Assembly (NCBI GenBank): GCA_963693285.1
Contig: OY848918.1
Coordinates: forward strand, 9,613,156-9,677,155
Origin: Xestospongia muta
Taxonomy: Eukaryota; Porifera; Demospongiae; Haplosclerida; Petrosiidae
DNA: 64,000 bases
Reading direction: 5' to 3'
Shown: positions 9,930 through 26,579 of the stretch, in pieces
How positions within the stretch are numbered: the stretch's first letter is position 1
Layout of the letters: each line of letters opens with the position of its first letter
Made by a program: the position numbers and the translations under genes
The notes under the pieces: model-generated
What the model was told of the DNA's origin: nothing
Databases searched by the model: none
Seen by the model: the letters and a program-made list of their open reading frames with translations, nothing else

Positions 9930-12807
9930 TTATGAGAACGACCTCCAGCAGCCCTCTTGCTTTCCAAAAAATCCTTCAATGGGGTCTTGAGTGAGTTTCT
10001 CTGATAGCACAAACTCTACACCTGATACAGAAAGAAGCTGCTTGGTCAATTCAACAAATGAATGAACTATCATTACAAAAAACATACATAATCATATCAG
10101 CAATATGAACTTTGGATAATTACATGTACCTGTTATTTTTAATCCAGTTAATGTTTGTGAGGATAATAGCATTTTGGCCTTTTCAGCAGAGGTAAAGCAC
10201 TTCCTTTCTTTCACAGATATTTTCCAGTCATCAAGGAATCCATCTTTAAGCCACTAAAAGATATCCAAATCATACAATTCAATATAATTAACTCAATGTA
10301 CCACAAGTCTTGGGTCATTTGGATCTTTATAAGGACAAAGATCTGGCTTTCGCTTTAAAACACTTTCAGAGATACAGCGAACATTTAAACAGTCAAAAAA
10401 CGATCAAAAAGTCTGATGAATGCCCTTGTTTCCACAGTCTCATCTTCACCACAATATTCAAGGGCATTTGCCACAGATGAACTCAAGACCTTAATATACA
10501 CATAGTACCATTGGTCACTAGAAGGATACTGACTTACTTATACAGCCAAATTAACTTTCATCTTTGAATATGAAGTAAGATAGACATGATCTTTACGCAA
10601 TTTTGGGACAATACTAAGACCTGAGGCAAGGTGATTACACTTCAACAGTTTCATGACATGAGGCCAAGCAATATAACTACCATCCTTCTATATATAAATT
10701 GTTAGATTTATACAATTGTATAATCATGATGAAACTTACCCATAGTGCCCGTGATTCCTTGTTGGCAAATGAGTTAGACCAGCAGTTTCTGGTGGTTTTC
10801 ATAAGGTGAGGAACATCACATATGAAAAAATCTCACGATCTTCACAAAATGGGTTAGGTGTCTTGTATACAAGCCTTGTTGAAGTACGATGCATGTTATA
10901 AAACTTCCTATTCAGAGATGCTCCATCACAACAAAAGGCCATCACATTAAACCTACAGTATTCTAAATGTTGTACTGCTTCCCAAACAATGGGATACAGA
11001 CGATCAGCAGTAATCCGTCTTGTAGCAAAATGAGCATAAGGAAACTCGAGGTTGGACAATAAACCTCTAACCATAAATAGGAGCATATGGGTGGCTATAC
11101 TGGAATGTGATACACATTCATTTGTACACAGCTGTTCAACTTTATCTAAATGATTGTTGACTTCGCCAACATTAGTAAAGCCCACTAATTCACAAGTATG
11201 TTTGTCAAATATTAGATCATCCTTAATTTTCATCTCATCCCATATGAGAACCAAAAACCTATCTTTCTCTTCAGTAATATTAGCTTCTTTAACAAGTTGT
11301 GTATCCACCTCTGGTATGAATCCAATAACAGCACGCATCCAAGTGAGTATAGTCATGTGAAGTTCTTTCAGATGGTAGGGTAATTACTCCAGCATTACGT
11401 AAAGCATGGTATGATCCTGAAGAAATAAATTTAAGGTACAAGCACCATTTAATTATTGCTGGATGCCATCAGATTTGCCGAGTGTTTTTGGCCTTGAAGG
11501 CTTGCAACTGTTGGTCCCAAAAAACTCGCTTAAATGATCCCTCTGGACAATCCTGGTGTACTTTAGAAGTCATTTCATCCATCATTCCTTTGAAATCTGC
11601 TTGAAGGGTGGAGTCTAAAATTACATGGTTTTTATCCATGATAACAGCTATCTTTTCTTTCAATCGTTTAACTATTTTTAACTTTGCATCTAGTATGTTC
11701 CTAAGTTTGGAATATCGTTTAGTCTTATCTGATGTACTGAGCCAACGAATGTTTGTCTTACTTTCTGTAGATTGTCGGTGTGATGGAGAAAGAGATTTCT
11801 GTTTTTTCCACCTATGGTATATAGGTCTGAGAGAATCATGATAGGACACACAGGAAACACACTTTCCACCATGGACCAACATCTCACAAGTAGAAATTCA
11901 AAGTTTTGTTATACCTTTCTCCATTGAGAGTGACAAGTGAAAATTTGTTGACTCGTGCAACAACATCTAGTCCATTCTTAGCCATAAGTCGTTCTTTCTT
12001 CGATTCAACCATTTGGATAAACTTTTGATCAGGATGACCAGGACAGACAGTACATATATCTAGCAGAGATACAAGTTGCTGCAAGGAGGAACTACACATC
12101 TTCCTTGGCATATTTGATAATACACCACATTTCTGCACATTAGCATTTGAACCATGAACCAAGAGACTCCATGACATGTCATCTCTGATAATGATACAAT
12201 GGGTTACTACTATTGACTGTGTTGAGCAGGGTTGATCTGACACTTTACAAACAGCAATATAGTCTCTATCCTGACCTTGAACAATCCATTGTGAACTAGG
12301 TAAGTTAATATCCCCTGAAGTCAGTCTAGATTGGGAAGGTTTTCTAGCACCAAATTGAGTAGTCTCATTACCGGATTGAGAAGTATTGCCATCACCAAAT
12401 GGAGAAGTTCCACTGCCAGATTGAGAAGTTTCACTACCAGATTGAGAAGTTTCACTACCAGATTGAAAAGTCTCACCATCACCAAATTGATAGGTATCGT
12501 TACCAGATTGAAAACTCCTACCATGACTAAGCTCACTACTAGATCAAGAAGTCTCACCATCACCATATTGAGACACGTCATCACTACTGGATCGAGAAGT
12601 ATCATCACTACCAGATCGAGAAGTCTCGCAACCACCATAGAGAAAAGTATCTGATTCAAAAGTCTCACTACCATTAGTTTGAATAGTCTCTCTATCGTCA
12701 AATGTACTTGCTTTTTTTATTTTAGAAGGTCTTCCAACACATCTTTGACCTTTTCGTTTTCTTTCATAATTCTTTGGCAAAAGACCCAATCTGAGTTTAC
12801 GACCCAT
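9930..12807 (-). pseudogene. P-element/THAP9-like transposase (RNase H fold), decayed
   Basis: The start at 12807 gives a basic N-terminus (MGRKLRLGLLPKNYERKRKG), followed by degenerate Ser/Gly-rich repeats of about 12 residues (about 12340-12660). The core at 10799-11356 has WDEMKIKDDLIFDKH and FPYAHFATRRITADRLYPIVWEA, and a C-terminal QDPIEGFFGK motif sits near 9960-10000. These belong to the RNase H-like transposase of P/THAP9 elements. Breaks: TGA at 12544-12546 (an Arg CGA in neighbouring repeats), TGA before WHP near 11465 (an Arg is expected there), and a 1-bp frameshift in the GFFGKQ/AAGGRSHNP region. Exons are split by short introns. The copy could not encode a full transposase. Confidence 0.75.
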
Positions 12808-13320
12808 TTTGATAACCTACAAGTATTAGACAAATCTAAATTCAATTGAAGCACTTTATGTTAGTAAACAAATAGGTGATATCAACCCTAAGTACTCATG
12901 CCATACGTAAGTCAAGTAAAAAATCCAAATATTTTAGTGAACCTCTAGAGGACTCCCTCCAAATATTAAACACAAACATCAACCAAACTTAATCTAATCT
13001 TTAAAAACACTATAACTGTAAACCACTATGTTCTTTTTTCTGACATCTCTATTCCGTAGGCCACGTTAAATCCCACACACAGCAGGATCGAGCTCTTTCA
13101 GTTGTGTTTTTGTAAATTATACTAAAAACCTTTAATCTAGACATCTTAGAATACTTACAATAACTTCACTTCTTCTCTTTAACCATAGAAAATGCTGAGC
13201 TTCACAAATCTTTCACGTGTATTCCCAAAGCACTGACCTCAGCAAACAATCAGACTATAATTTGTGGATCACGTGACCGTGTCAAGCATCTGCCGTGTAC
13301 TTTATATTACGTATGTATTG

Positions 13321-13355
13321 CGTTTCCAATCCCTCCTCCCTCTCTATTATCTATG
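13321..13355 (-). repeat. Right terminal inverted repeat
   Basis: Reverse complement of 8623-8657, one mismatch. It is followed directly by the attaaag target duplication. Confidence 0.92.
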
Positions 13356-13362
13356 ATTAAAG

Positions 13363-13757
13363 AAAAAGCTATAGACAAAAACTGACAAGATTCGTGCCTA
13401 AAATATACTTTTAAGTTGTATTATTATCAACAGCATTTTTCTCAGGCACAGGATAAAAGTAACTCTATACTAATATAGTATAGAATTGATCCAATATTTA
13501 TTCTATTTTCTGATAATTGTCATTGATGCTGTGTCCATGACCAGGATCAGTGTATGAGGTACCTCTTCAGTCAACTACATCAAGGTTTTACTATTCATAG
13601 ATAAACATTCTAGATTGAATCAACAACAACTGTTCATACTACAACAGATATACACACAAATAGAAAATACATTAAATTATACATTTATTATTAGTCAACT
13701 AAACACATTTAAGTCACTAAATTAGTCCAATTGAAAATACAACAAATAATTTAGTTG
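13363..13757. other. Non-coding spacer duplicated near 55.2-55.57 kb
   Basis: The sequence from aaaaagct through the taagtcactaaattag segment recurs at about 55205-55572, leading in both places into the last exon of a V-ATPase A copy. No coding potential seen. Confidence 0.6.
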
Positions 13758-17760
<4,003 letters not shown>

Positions 17761-18090
17761 GTGTTGTTGTATATGAGGAGATCAGAATCAATTAACCCAT
17801 TATCCATCAGACAAAGTAGTATTAGGTAATGCACACTTCAAAGGAGAATAGTTGGTCTGGCCTTTTGTGATGTAAATATGATTGATGTATGATCCATTAG
17901 GATAACAATCTCCATTGAACATCAAGTAGATACCTAGAACATTATTAATAAATGATATACTATACATTAAGTCACTTACTTGAGTTTGGTGGACAGTTAC
18001 TATATTATAATAAATTCATTGACGCACAACAAGAAGATAGTCAGCTGTAGTAGTACTGACGTTGTCTTATAATCGAAGTTCATTGATCCT
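17761..18090 (-). pseudogene. Receptor remnant: Ig3, Ig1 and signal exon pieces
   Basis: At 17761-17796 is part of the Ig3 exon (LIDSDLLIYNNT), fused to the 5' half of an Ig1 exon (about 17797-17935) and to a signal-peptide exon (about 17990-18090). The usual start ATG reads ACG near 18060; an upstream in-frame ATG at 18083-18085 leads to a TAG after about 25 codons. The unit has lost the rest of the gene and abuts the V-ATPase pseudogene. Confidence 0.8.
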
Positions 18091-18138
18091 TCTAGACAGA
18101 CATTACCAAACACTAACCAAATACTAATATTATTACAA

Positions 18139-18200
18139 GGAAACACGCCCTCTAACTTTGAATGTACAAACAATCTGTTATGATATTTATTATTTTATTA
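18139..18200 (-). promoter_or_regulatory. Shared upstream block (copy at broken unit)
   Basis: Carries ggaaacacgccctctaac then tttgaatgtacaaacaatct, as upstream of RPTP-A and S3. Here it stands before a dead gene. Confidence 0.45.
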
Positions 18201-18339
18201 TAATGTGTTAGGGTGACAGATTTTTTAAAAAATAGAATTGATCATGAAGTCTATTAAATTATCCAATTGTATTTTTAGAACACTACAAGCAAAACAATAG
18301 GATTCGAAGTATATTATCTTGGGTTCTTGTCACTATAAG

Positions 18340-18419
18340 AATCCTGAGAGAGAGAGAGACTTACTAATAACATAGCTGACACATAACAAGAAGATAGTCA
18401 GCAGTAATAGTACTGACAT
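18340..18419 (-). pseudogene. Orphan signal-peptide exon fused to V-ATPase last-exon fragment
   Basis: The start at 18417-18419 gives MSVLLLLTIFLLCVSYVIS, the standard signal peptide of this receptor family. It then runs through a short GA tract into a piece of the V-ATPase A last exon and a stop after about 30 codons. It is a rearrangement scar rather than a gene. Confidence 0.7.
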
Positions 18420-18455
18420 TGTCTTATAATTGAAGTTCATTGATCCTTATAGACA

Positions 18456-18541
18456 GGTACTAACAAACACAGGTTAGTACTTGGGCTGTTATCTCATGGG
18501 TACAGGTTAGTACCTGTACTAACCTGTGTTTGGTACTAACC
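18456..18541. repeat. Inverted repeat
   Basis: Arms at 18456-18480 and 18516-18541 share a perfect inner 17 bp (caaacacaggttagtac and its complement) around a loop of about 35 bp. The arms contain the caaacac motif normally found just upstream of the receptor starts. Confidence 0.8.
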
Positions 18542-19025
18542 AAACACTAAATATTTTTTATTGTACTAAATAAGGCATGTACGGAGATCTTATGAAATGT
18601 GAATAATTTTTCATGTTTCCATAATCATAGATGAGTAATAATAATCATTTGGAACAATAAACCATCTGTAAAATATAAACTAAAGAGTTGCATTCTGTTT
18701 GTTGGCTATTGTATAACTTCCATTGTCAGTTTTATAATTACATGTAAACAAGTGTTTATGAGAGTGATGTAATAAATATCTACTAATAGGTATCAGGTTT
18801 GATGTTAATTCATATATGATATAATATAATATGGAAATAAATCATGGCACCTATATATTTAAAACATTAAGTCTAAAATATTGCTTAAAGGTAATATAAG
18901 TGTAGCAACCACTTGGCATGATAACAAAAGCACAAAATAAAAATATGTCTTTTAAAAATAACATATGTAAAGCAATAACATGAAAACAACTACAATTATT
19001 GACAATGTTAATATGTATTATGAAT
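18542..19025. other. Non-coding spacer, 3' flank of S1
   Basis: Resembles 50520-51107 (flank of S3) and 35560-35969 (flank of S2). No gene seen. Confidence 0.6.
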
Positions 19026-22000
19026 TCATGTTGACTCATAAACACTGGTACCAGCAATATCTGTTGTTGACAGTTGACACTCATCATATATCACTTTACT
19101 ATCATCAGTTGGTTTAGACTGATGAAGACTGTATGGCTCACAGACTTGCATTTTGATATCTTCGTCAGGTCTTTAGATAGATAGTGTATGAGTTAACACA
19201 AAGTAACAGAAATATGAGGGCTTACCCACTCTTTTTTCGATGTTCACTTTTAGAGGTAACAGTTTCTGTCTTATTGAGTCTGTATAAAATTAAAGTAAAT
19301 TTAAACACATGAATAATAAAGTTTTGTTATACAATATGTTATGTATAAATTGTAAGATATAACAAGATATTATTACAGATAATAATATGACAACTTACCC
19401 ACTCTCTTCTTGATGTTGATCTTTAGAAGAAATAACAACTAATCTGTATCAAAGATGATACATCTTTATACATGTAGACTTTTCTTACCGTCTGTTGTGT
19501 ATAAATTGTATTACATTAGCAATAGAACAAGCTATCACTACAGATAACAATATACCAACAAGTACACCTAGTCCAGTAATAGAACTAATACAAGATATCA
19601 ATATAAAGATCAAATATTAGACACAGTACCTTTTACAACCATTGGTACACAATGTAGGATCTGTCATTGATGGATCAACTAATGTTTGATTAGGAACAAC
19701 TGTCCATAGTCCATAACCATTAACAGTGTAACCACGTACACCAAACAGATAACAGGTGTTACCTATCAGATCACTTGTAATCACATTTGTATTACTTGTA
19801 TTAGTTTTTATCATTGGACTAAACTCATCACTAGGAGAACAACTACCATTAGACTGATGAGTAGTGTACCCTATCTCATATGTGATAATCGAATAGTCTA
19901 CAGGAATATAACTAGGTACACTCCATGAGATAACAGCCCATGTAGTAGACATAAAACTGGATAGTGTACTAACTGGACCAGGAACTGAGTAGAAAGTATA
20001 TTTATTACCTATTATAACCGATAATGTACTTACCAGTTCCAATCTGTACTTCAACAGGATCACTGAAGGGACCTCTTCCAATAGAGTTCACACCAGCTAC
20101 ACTCATGTTATATACATTACCAAATACTAGATCATTCACAATGATATATCTCTCAGTACTGGTGAGGTTGTATGTGATACTATTGTTACTAATGATCACA
20201 ATATACTCAATGATTCTACCATTACGTAGATGACAATCAATCTCTTCCCATATGATTTTGCTTGCTGTCAAATTTACTGAAAGAGTCATAATTGACTTTG
20301 GCGACCCTAATGGAACTAGAAGAATTTATTTAATAAATAATATTAATAAATATCTTTTACCTGAAGTTGGTTTTGTTTCATCAAATATCATCACTGGACT
20401 AGACTGTCCAAATACATTACCAGCTCTCACTGTGATGATATAGCTTGTACCACTGAGCAAATCACTTAATGTATAACTGAATATTGTAGTGGGAGGAGTA
20501 ATAAAGATCAATGTCACATTCACTGATGTTAATAGAGGACACAATGGACTATAGAAGATGTTGTAGTATGTTACATAGTTTCCATTCTTATTACTGGGAC
20601 TAGTCCAGTTTACTGTAATAGTGGTATTTGAGAGATGAGTTACTGAAAGACTAGTTACTGGTATAGGAACTAGATGATGAAATAAAATCAGACTATCTTT
20701 ATTCAAATATGAACTCACTATTAAACCTTAACAATGTTTGTGTACTATTAATTGAAGGAAGATCTTTATATGAGTACACACTGATGTTATATGTATTCAA
20801 TGTTAGTCCATTGATTATAACTTCATGTTCTGTAGTAGATAATATCTTGTTGGTACCTACTCCAGTAGTAGAGTTAATGACAATGACATATCCATTAGTC
20901 TGTGATGACATAGTCCAGTTGACTTTGATACTAGTTTCATTTAAGATAGATGCCATCACATTAGATGGAGGACCACTGGGAACTAGAAAAATGAACTGTT
21001 AATTAATAGACTATCATCTATTTTGGGACCACTTTGTCACTATTTTGGGGTCATATGGACTAATAGTCACAGCTACAACAAAGTAATATTTAAAAGTAAT
21101 TGCTATTTAAGTAAGCAGTAAATTATTAAACAAATAATGTTAAATATTTGTAATATATATAAATAGTTTATTGTTTGCAAATTAAGTATGAAGTAACTAA
21201 TAAAATGAACTATGTTTTGTTTATGTATATTAGTTAAGATTTCAGAAAAAAGTTATGGAAAAACTACAAGTAGTTTATAAATTAGTCTATGATATCAGAT
21301 GAATAGCTATATACCTTGTAATCTCAATACTACAACTGTATCCAAAGTGTGGTGATACACAATTAAATCTGTTACTTGTACTAATGTAATACTATCCAAA
21401 ATTCTGTTCCAGTCCACTTAGAATACACTGTAATGTGTATTGTTGTGGTACAACTGTCATATTAGAAGGAAGTTCAACAACACTGAAGTTTAAGATTGCT
21501 ACATGTTCTAAAGTAGATCAGTAACAAATGACAGTGTGTACTAGTACAATATGAGATATAACTTACTGAATATGTTTACAGTGATGATGTTGGTAGTATG
21601 ATCAGAACAACTACTATGTAGATAACACTTGAATGTATTGTTATTATCATTTCCATCAGCTTCATTAAATGTTATACCACTATTAGGTCTGTATAGACTG
21701 ATACTAGCTGGATTGGTAGTTTTGTTACAATGGAGAGGATTAGTATTACAACTAAGAGAGTTTCCATTAAGATCAACCCACTCTCCTCCAGACAAAGTAG
21801 TATTAGGTAATGCACACTTCAGAGGAGAATAGTTAGCATTGTCTTTTGTGATGTAAAGATGATTGATGTATGAGCCATTAGGATAACAATCTCCATTGAA
21901 CATAATGTAGATACCTAAAACATTGTCAATAAATGATATACTACTGACTAAGTCACATACCTGAATCTGGTGGACAGTTACTAATACCTTCACTAAAACA

Positions 22001-22034
22001 TAACAAGATGATAGCCAGAAATACAACTGACATT
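19026..22034 (-). pseudogene. S1: short-tail Ig/FN3 receptor, internally deleted
   Basis: The start at 22034 gives a normal signal peptide and Ig1 exon (about 21574-21920). Ig2 carries TAG in place of Trp at 21392-21394. Its second half, the first FN3 and nearly all of Ig3 are then deleted, with the join at about 21322-21330 shifting frame into the next exon. The distal part remains well kept: FN3 exons (20699-20980, 20360-20680, 20036-20320, 19629-19984), TM exon (about 19497-19592; ITGLGVLVGILLSVVIACS), cassette exons (about 19399-19443 and 19227-19281) and tail exon ending EPYSLHQ...IYDECQL...SVYEST. A product from the annotated start would stop in Ig2. Confidence 0.85.
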
Positions 22035-22467
22035 GTCTTATTATTAACAAAGCCTTCCTCTTTAATCTTCAGTATATAGCCAACATTCTACATATATCAA
22101 AGATTGAATGCTTACTGTACTAAATTACAAGGAAATCTTATGAATTATGAATAATCTAACTAAGTTATTGTAAACAACAATAACATAAGTAATAGTAACA
22201 GTAAAGTTAGTTAATTTACTGTCTGCTAATTACATGTACATATATATTACATGTATATATATCTATTTATAAATATTGGATTATGCCAATTCATCTAAAT
22301 TTTTGTAATAATAGTTTTTGTAAGTTTTTTCTTTTGTCCAACTAGTGGAAATATATTATAGTGGCAGTATATTTAAAACATGAAATAACAAATATTTCTT
22401 AAATACAACAATAAGTACAGCAATAACATTAAAACAATCACAATTATTGACAATATTAATATGTATT

Positions 22468-24991
22468 ATGAATTCATATTGACTCATAGACACTGGTATT
22501 ACAATAGACATCTTCCCCAAGTGATCCTGTTTACCATCACATTTACTGAAAAGTCATAATTATCTTTGGTGATCCAAGTGGAACTATAAACTTATGTAAT
22601 ATTTTCAATATTAATAATAACATTTTACATGAAGTGGATTTTGTTTCATCAAATATCATCACTGGACTAGACTCTCCTAATACATTACCAGCTCTCACTG
22701 TGATGATATAATTCATACCACTTGACAATTGTCTTAATATATAACTGAATGTTGTAGTGAACTTATAAGTGGTAATAAAAATCAATGTCACATTTGGTGT
22801 TGTTAACAGAGGACAAAGTGGTCTATAGGAGATGTTGTAACATCTTACATAGTTCCCATTTCTACTACTGGGACTAGTCCAATTCACTGTAATAGTATTA
22901 GTTGAGACATCAGTCACTAATAAACTAGTTACTGGTGTAGGAACTAGACAATATAATAAAGTTAGATTATTTTTATCCAAATATGAACTCACCATTAAAC
23001 CAATGTTTGTGTACTACTAATTGAATGTTAGTCCATTCATTATAACTTCATGTTCTGTAGTAGATAATATCTTGTTGGTACCTACTCCAGTAGTAGAGTT
23101 AATGACAATGACATATCCATTAGTTTGTGATGAAATAGTCCAGTTGACTTTAATAAAATTTTCATCCAAAAGATGAAACCATTGTTAATAGAGCAACAAC
23201 CATCTGGGTTCCAATGGATCAATAACCACAATTACAACTAATTAATATCTGTAATATATATAATCTATGAAGTTTGTTGTTTGCTAATTAAGTAAGAAGT
23301 AGCTAATAAAATCAACTAAAACTTGTTTATGATATCAGAAAAGATTATGAAACCCATCTAATTTCAGGTCCAATGGACAGATATGACAGTTTGTGATATC
23401 AGATGAATAGCTATATACCTTGTAATATCACAGTATCAATGTACTTCACTCCTTTATACATTGCTATACAGGTAACATTAACTGACACTCCCAGTGGATC
23501 AGGATATACCAGTAGTGTGTTGTTGTATATGAGGAGATCAGAATCAATTAATGTATACATTGAGTTGTACTTTATCACTCTATTCACTAACCAGTAAACA
23601 TCAGTAGTACCATTGACAGTAGTTGTGATACAATCAATATGATATTGAGTGCTTTGAAGTTCAGTAATTGATGAGATAAATGTTCAATTTACTGATAAAA
23701 TAACTAAATTATAAAGCAAAAATTAAAATAAACTTCTGTAATATAAATACCTGAAAATAATATCTGTACACTAGTTATATTAATTACACTAATTGTATTA
23801 CTAACAGGTCTTAATATATCTTGGTACACTCTGATTATGATGTTATATGCTGTTATCTGCATTAGTCCCCTCAGTGTCATCTCGTTTTTTGAGTTTGATC
23901 TTGTTCTGACTACTTCCCTTTACCTGTTGTGTCACAGTGTGTGTGTCACTAGTGGTATTGACTACATATCCATCAGCATCAGATGGAACAGGTGTCCAAC
24001 TGACAATGATAGTGGTAGCTGTTTCTTGACCAAAATAGGAGGAGAAGGAGTAAATCCTGGAGCTGAGAGAATTATAAATAACATCATGTAACTATAGTTG
24101 TACTTACCAGTTACTGTAAGATAATGATTTCTTATGACATTATCAATTTTTTCACAACACCTATATTTATGATCACCATTGTTGTTTGATTGACTAAATA
24201 TTCTACTATTGATCTCCTCTGCATTCCATGTCATATTAATAGTACGAGATATTGTATTGTTATTATTGTAAATGGTATGACTTTCATTAATATAACTGTA
24301 TCCAATAGTTGGTAATGAACAATCAAATTCAATACTCTGACTATTATATACATAATACCACCTAAAGTGTCTTTTAATTCCACTTAAAATACACTGAACT
24401 GTGTATTGTTGTGGTACAACTGTCATATCAGAAGGAAGTTCAACAACATTGTGTGATATGATCTCTACATGTTCTATAGTAGATCATTAACAAATGACAG
24501 TGTGTACTAGTACAATGAAATATAACTTACTAAATATATTAACAGTGATGATGTTGGTATTAGGATCAGAGCAATTACTGGATAGAAAACACTTGTAGAA
24601 ATTATTATTTGGAGCACCTTTATTGAATGTTATACTTCCATTAGGTCTGTATAGACTGATACTAGCTGGATTAGTAGTTTTCTCACAATGGAGAGGATTA
24701 GTATTACAACTAAGAGGGTTTCCTTAAGGATCAACCCACTCTCCTCCAGACAAAGTAGTATTAGGTAATGTACACTTCAGAGGGAAATAGTTAACATTGT
24801 CTTTTGTGATGTAAATATGATTGATGTAGGAGCCATTAGGATAACAATCTCCACTGAACATCAAGTAGATACCTAGAATATTATCAATAAATGAAGTACT
24901 ATATATTAAGATACTTACCTGAGTCTGGTGGACAGTTACTAATAACTTCACTGACACACAACAAGACGATAGCTAGTAGTAGTACTGACAT
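22468..24991 (-). pseudogene. T1: truncated Ig/FN3 receptor without TM
   Basis: Signal exon from 24991 (MSVLLLAIVLLCVSEVISN), Ig1 with TAA at 24724-24726 (GGEWVDP then stop), Ig2 (about 24113-24475), FN3 with a 1-bp deletion at about 24025 (ILVKKQ where others read ILVNKT), Ig3 (about 23419-23690), a shortened FN3 and one more FN3 (22640-22950). A piece of the fourth FN3 exon is then fused to the last bases of a short-tail exon (22468-22500). TM and cytoplasmic exons are gone. It shares structure and the FN3 frameshift with T2, so both derive from one already damaged ancestor. Confidence 0.85.
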
Positions 24992-25050
24992 TGTATTATT
25001 ATTAACAGAGCTTTTCTTTCTAATTTTCACTGCATTCCCTAATAAGTATA

Positions 25051-25285
25051 CCTGACATTATCCTTGTATAATAGTATTTTAATAGTCATATATGATATAA
25101 TAACAATCAGAGTTGATGTTGTTAATGTAAATAAACATGCAAAAATAACAGTTAGTGTCTCTGTAAACAAATGAGTATTATTATAAATACATCAAATATA
25201 ATAGTCTAACCTGTTGACATCTTAACAGATGGATGTATATTACTGAATGATAAACTAGATATGACACTTGATGATTGAGTGATTT
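25051..25285 (-). pseudogene. Orphan stalk and TM exons of another receptor type
   Basis: Two phase-1 compatible exons upstream of T1: 25211-25285 encodes a Ser-rich stalk (TQSSSVISSLSFSNIHPSV), and 25051-25160 encodes ETLTVIFACLFTLTTSTLI plus further hydrophobic residues, a single TM helix followed by TIKILLYKDN. Both have proper GT and AG edges. This TM does not resemble the R or S TM exons. Copies are present near 42.97-43.2 kb and, frameshifted, near 33.1 kb. No complete gene can be assembled. Confidence 0.55.
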
Positions 25286-25439
25286 CTGTATAAGGTAACA
25301 ATAGCACATATTTTTTGCCATGGTTACCTGAAGACTCATAAATTTTTTATCCAACAATCATAAGATGCCATACTGAGAATTAAATTGATTAAAAATGTTT
25401 ACAATAACATATTGTACTTTATCTGATATTGAACTGTAA

Positions 25440-25844
25440 TATTTTCCTTACATGATGTAAATATGATTGATGTATCAGCCATTAGGATAACAATCTCCAT
25501 TGAACATCATGTACGAGCCATTGAATATCAGTATATCAGGTAGGTACATAAATCATTAATATATGATGTAATGCTCATCAACTCACTTACCTGAAATTGG
25601 TGGACACCTACTAATAACTTCATTGGCACATAACAAGAAGATAATCTGTAGTAGTGCTGAGTCAACATTGTCTTATTCTTAATAGAGTCTTTCTTTCTAA
25701 TCTTAAATACATTCAATATTAAATATACCTGATTTCCTACATTTTCTCTTGCATAAAGCATTTTAATAGACATATATGGTATGATAACAATCAGAGTTGA
25801 TGTTGTTAGTGCAAATAAACACGTAGAAATAACAATAAAAGTCT
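25440..25844 (-). pseudogene. Signal/Ig1 exon remnants and a second orphan TM exon
   Basis: A degenerate signal exon (about 25590-25665, ending CPPIS before a good donor) and a small Ig1 piece (about 25450-25510) lie next to a TM exon at 25729-25844 (ETFIVISTCLFALTTSTLI, then MSIKMLYARENVGNQ). It parallels 43380-43745. It looks like the tail end of one dead receptor followed by the head of another. Confidence 0.5.
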
Positions 25845-26579
25845 CTATAAAACAATGAGTATTATTATAAACATATCAAGTATAATAGTCTAACCTATTA
25901 AAGTCTTGTCATTATTAGTTAATTGAATTGCTTGTAAATAAGGTATTAATTAACATTTTTATTGCCATGGTTATCTGGTGACTCATATATTGATGAATGA
26001 AGTAGAAATAATAGCATCCAGTTTGCCACAAATTTCTCAACATCGCATTTTAAACTTCTCTCCATTTTCTCTCTTATCATATCCATATAATATGTATCAT
26101 ATAATCCCATAGATGCTGTAGTTAGCTTCATAAATTTTAAAAATTGGGTGCTTCTTGGTGTAACTTGACTGACGATGTACATGTCCTATGATGTCATCAC
26201 TAAGTGTCATAGAGTTAATAATGTCAGGTTTGGTTTATGCTTTAGGTGATGTCATCAAGATGATGACATCATTATGTGTCATTTTATTATGATGTCATCA
26301 TAGTCAAGTTACACCAAGAACCACCCTAAAAATCACCATCAACAGAAATATGAAACTATTATAAGTTAATATGACATTTTAATTAATATTCACCATAGAC
26401 AAAAGAGTAACTAAAACATAAGATTCATTCCACTCTAATATCAATGTTTAAAATAGTTTTTTGTACCATGAAATTAGCAAATGAAATATCAAATTATAGC
26501 AACTACTAACACAAACTATACTTAATTCAACATGTGTTTATAGCTACCTAGTGTAGCTACATATATTATATGTGGACAT
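25845..26579. other. Spacer downstream of RPTP-B
   Basis: Non-coding apart from the MITE. It is collinear with 43745-44243, which lacks the MITE. Confidence 0.6.
26145..26326. mobile_element. 182-bp MITE with terminal inverted repeats
   Basis: Ends are inverted copies (tgggtgcttcttggtgtaac against gttacaccaagaaccaccc). Target duplication taaaaat occurs at 26138-26144 and 26327-26333. The paralogous spacer near 44010 shows the uninterrupted site (ttttaaaatcacc). Internal tgatgtcatc repeats form further palindromes. Non-coding; the mobilising family is unknown. Confidence 0.88.

Larger units (their letters stand above)
8616..13362. mobile_element. P-element/THAP9-like DNA transposon with 35-bp TIRs and 7-bp TSD
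   Basis: Inverted repeats at 8623-8657 and 13321-13355 (start catagataatagagaggg) match at 34 of 35 positions. Flanking direct repeats attaaag occur at 8616-8622 and 13356-13362. The paralogous site at about 55190-55205 (aattgtatttcagaaaaagc) looks like the empty target, so insertion came after duplication of the receptor flank. Two genes are carried, converging from the two ends: a plus-strand accessory ORF and a minus-strand RNase H-type transposase. Both are broken. P elements usually make 8-bp duplications; only 7 bp are identical here. Confidence 0.9.

Noticed and set aside
12331..12654. Plus-strand ORF rich in Thr, Ser and Arg
   Set aside because: Antisense to the repetitive N-terminal region of the transposase pseudogene.
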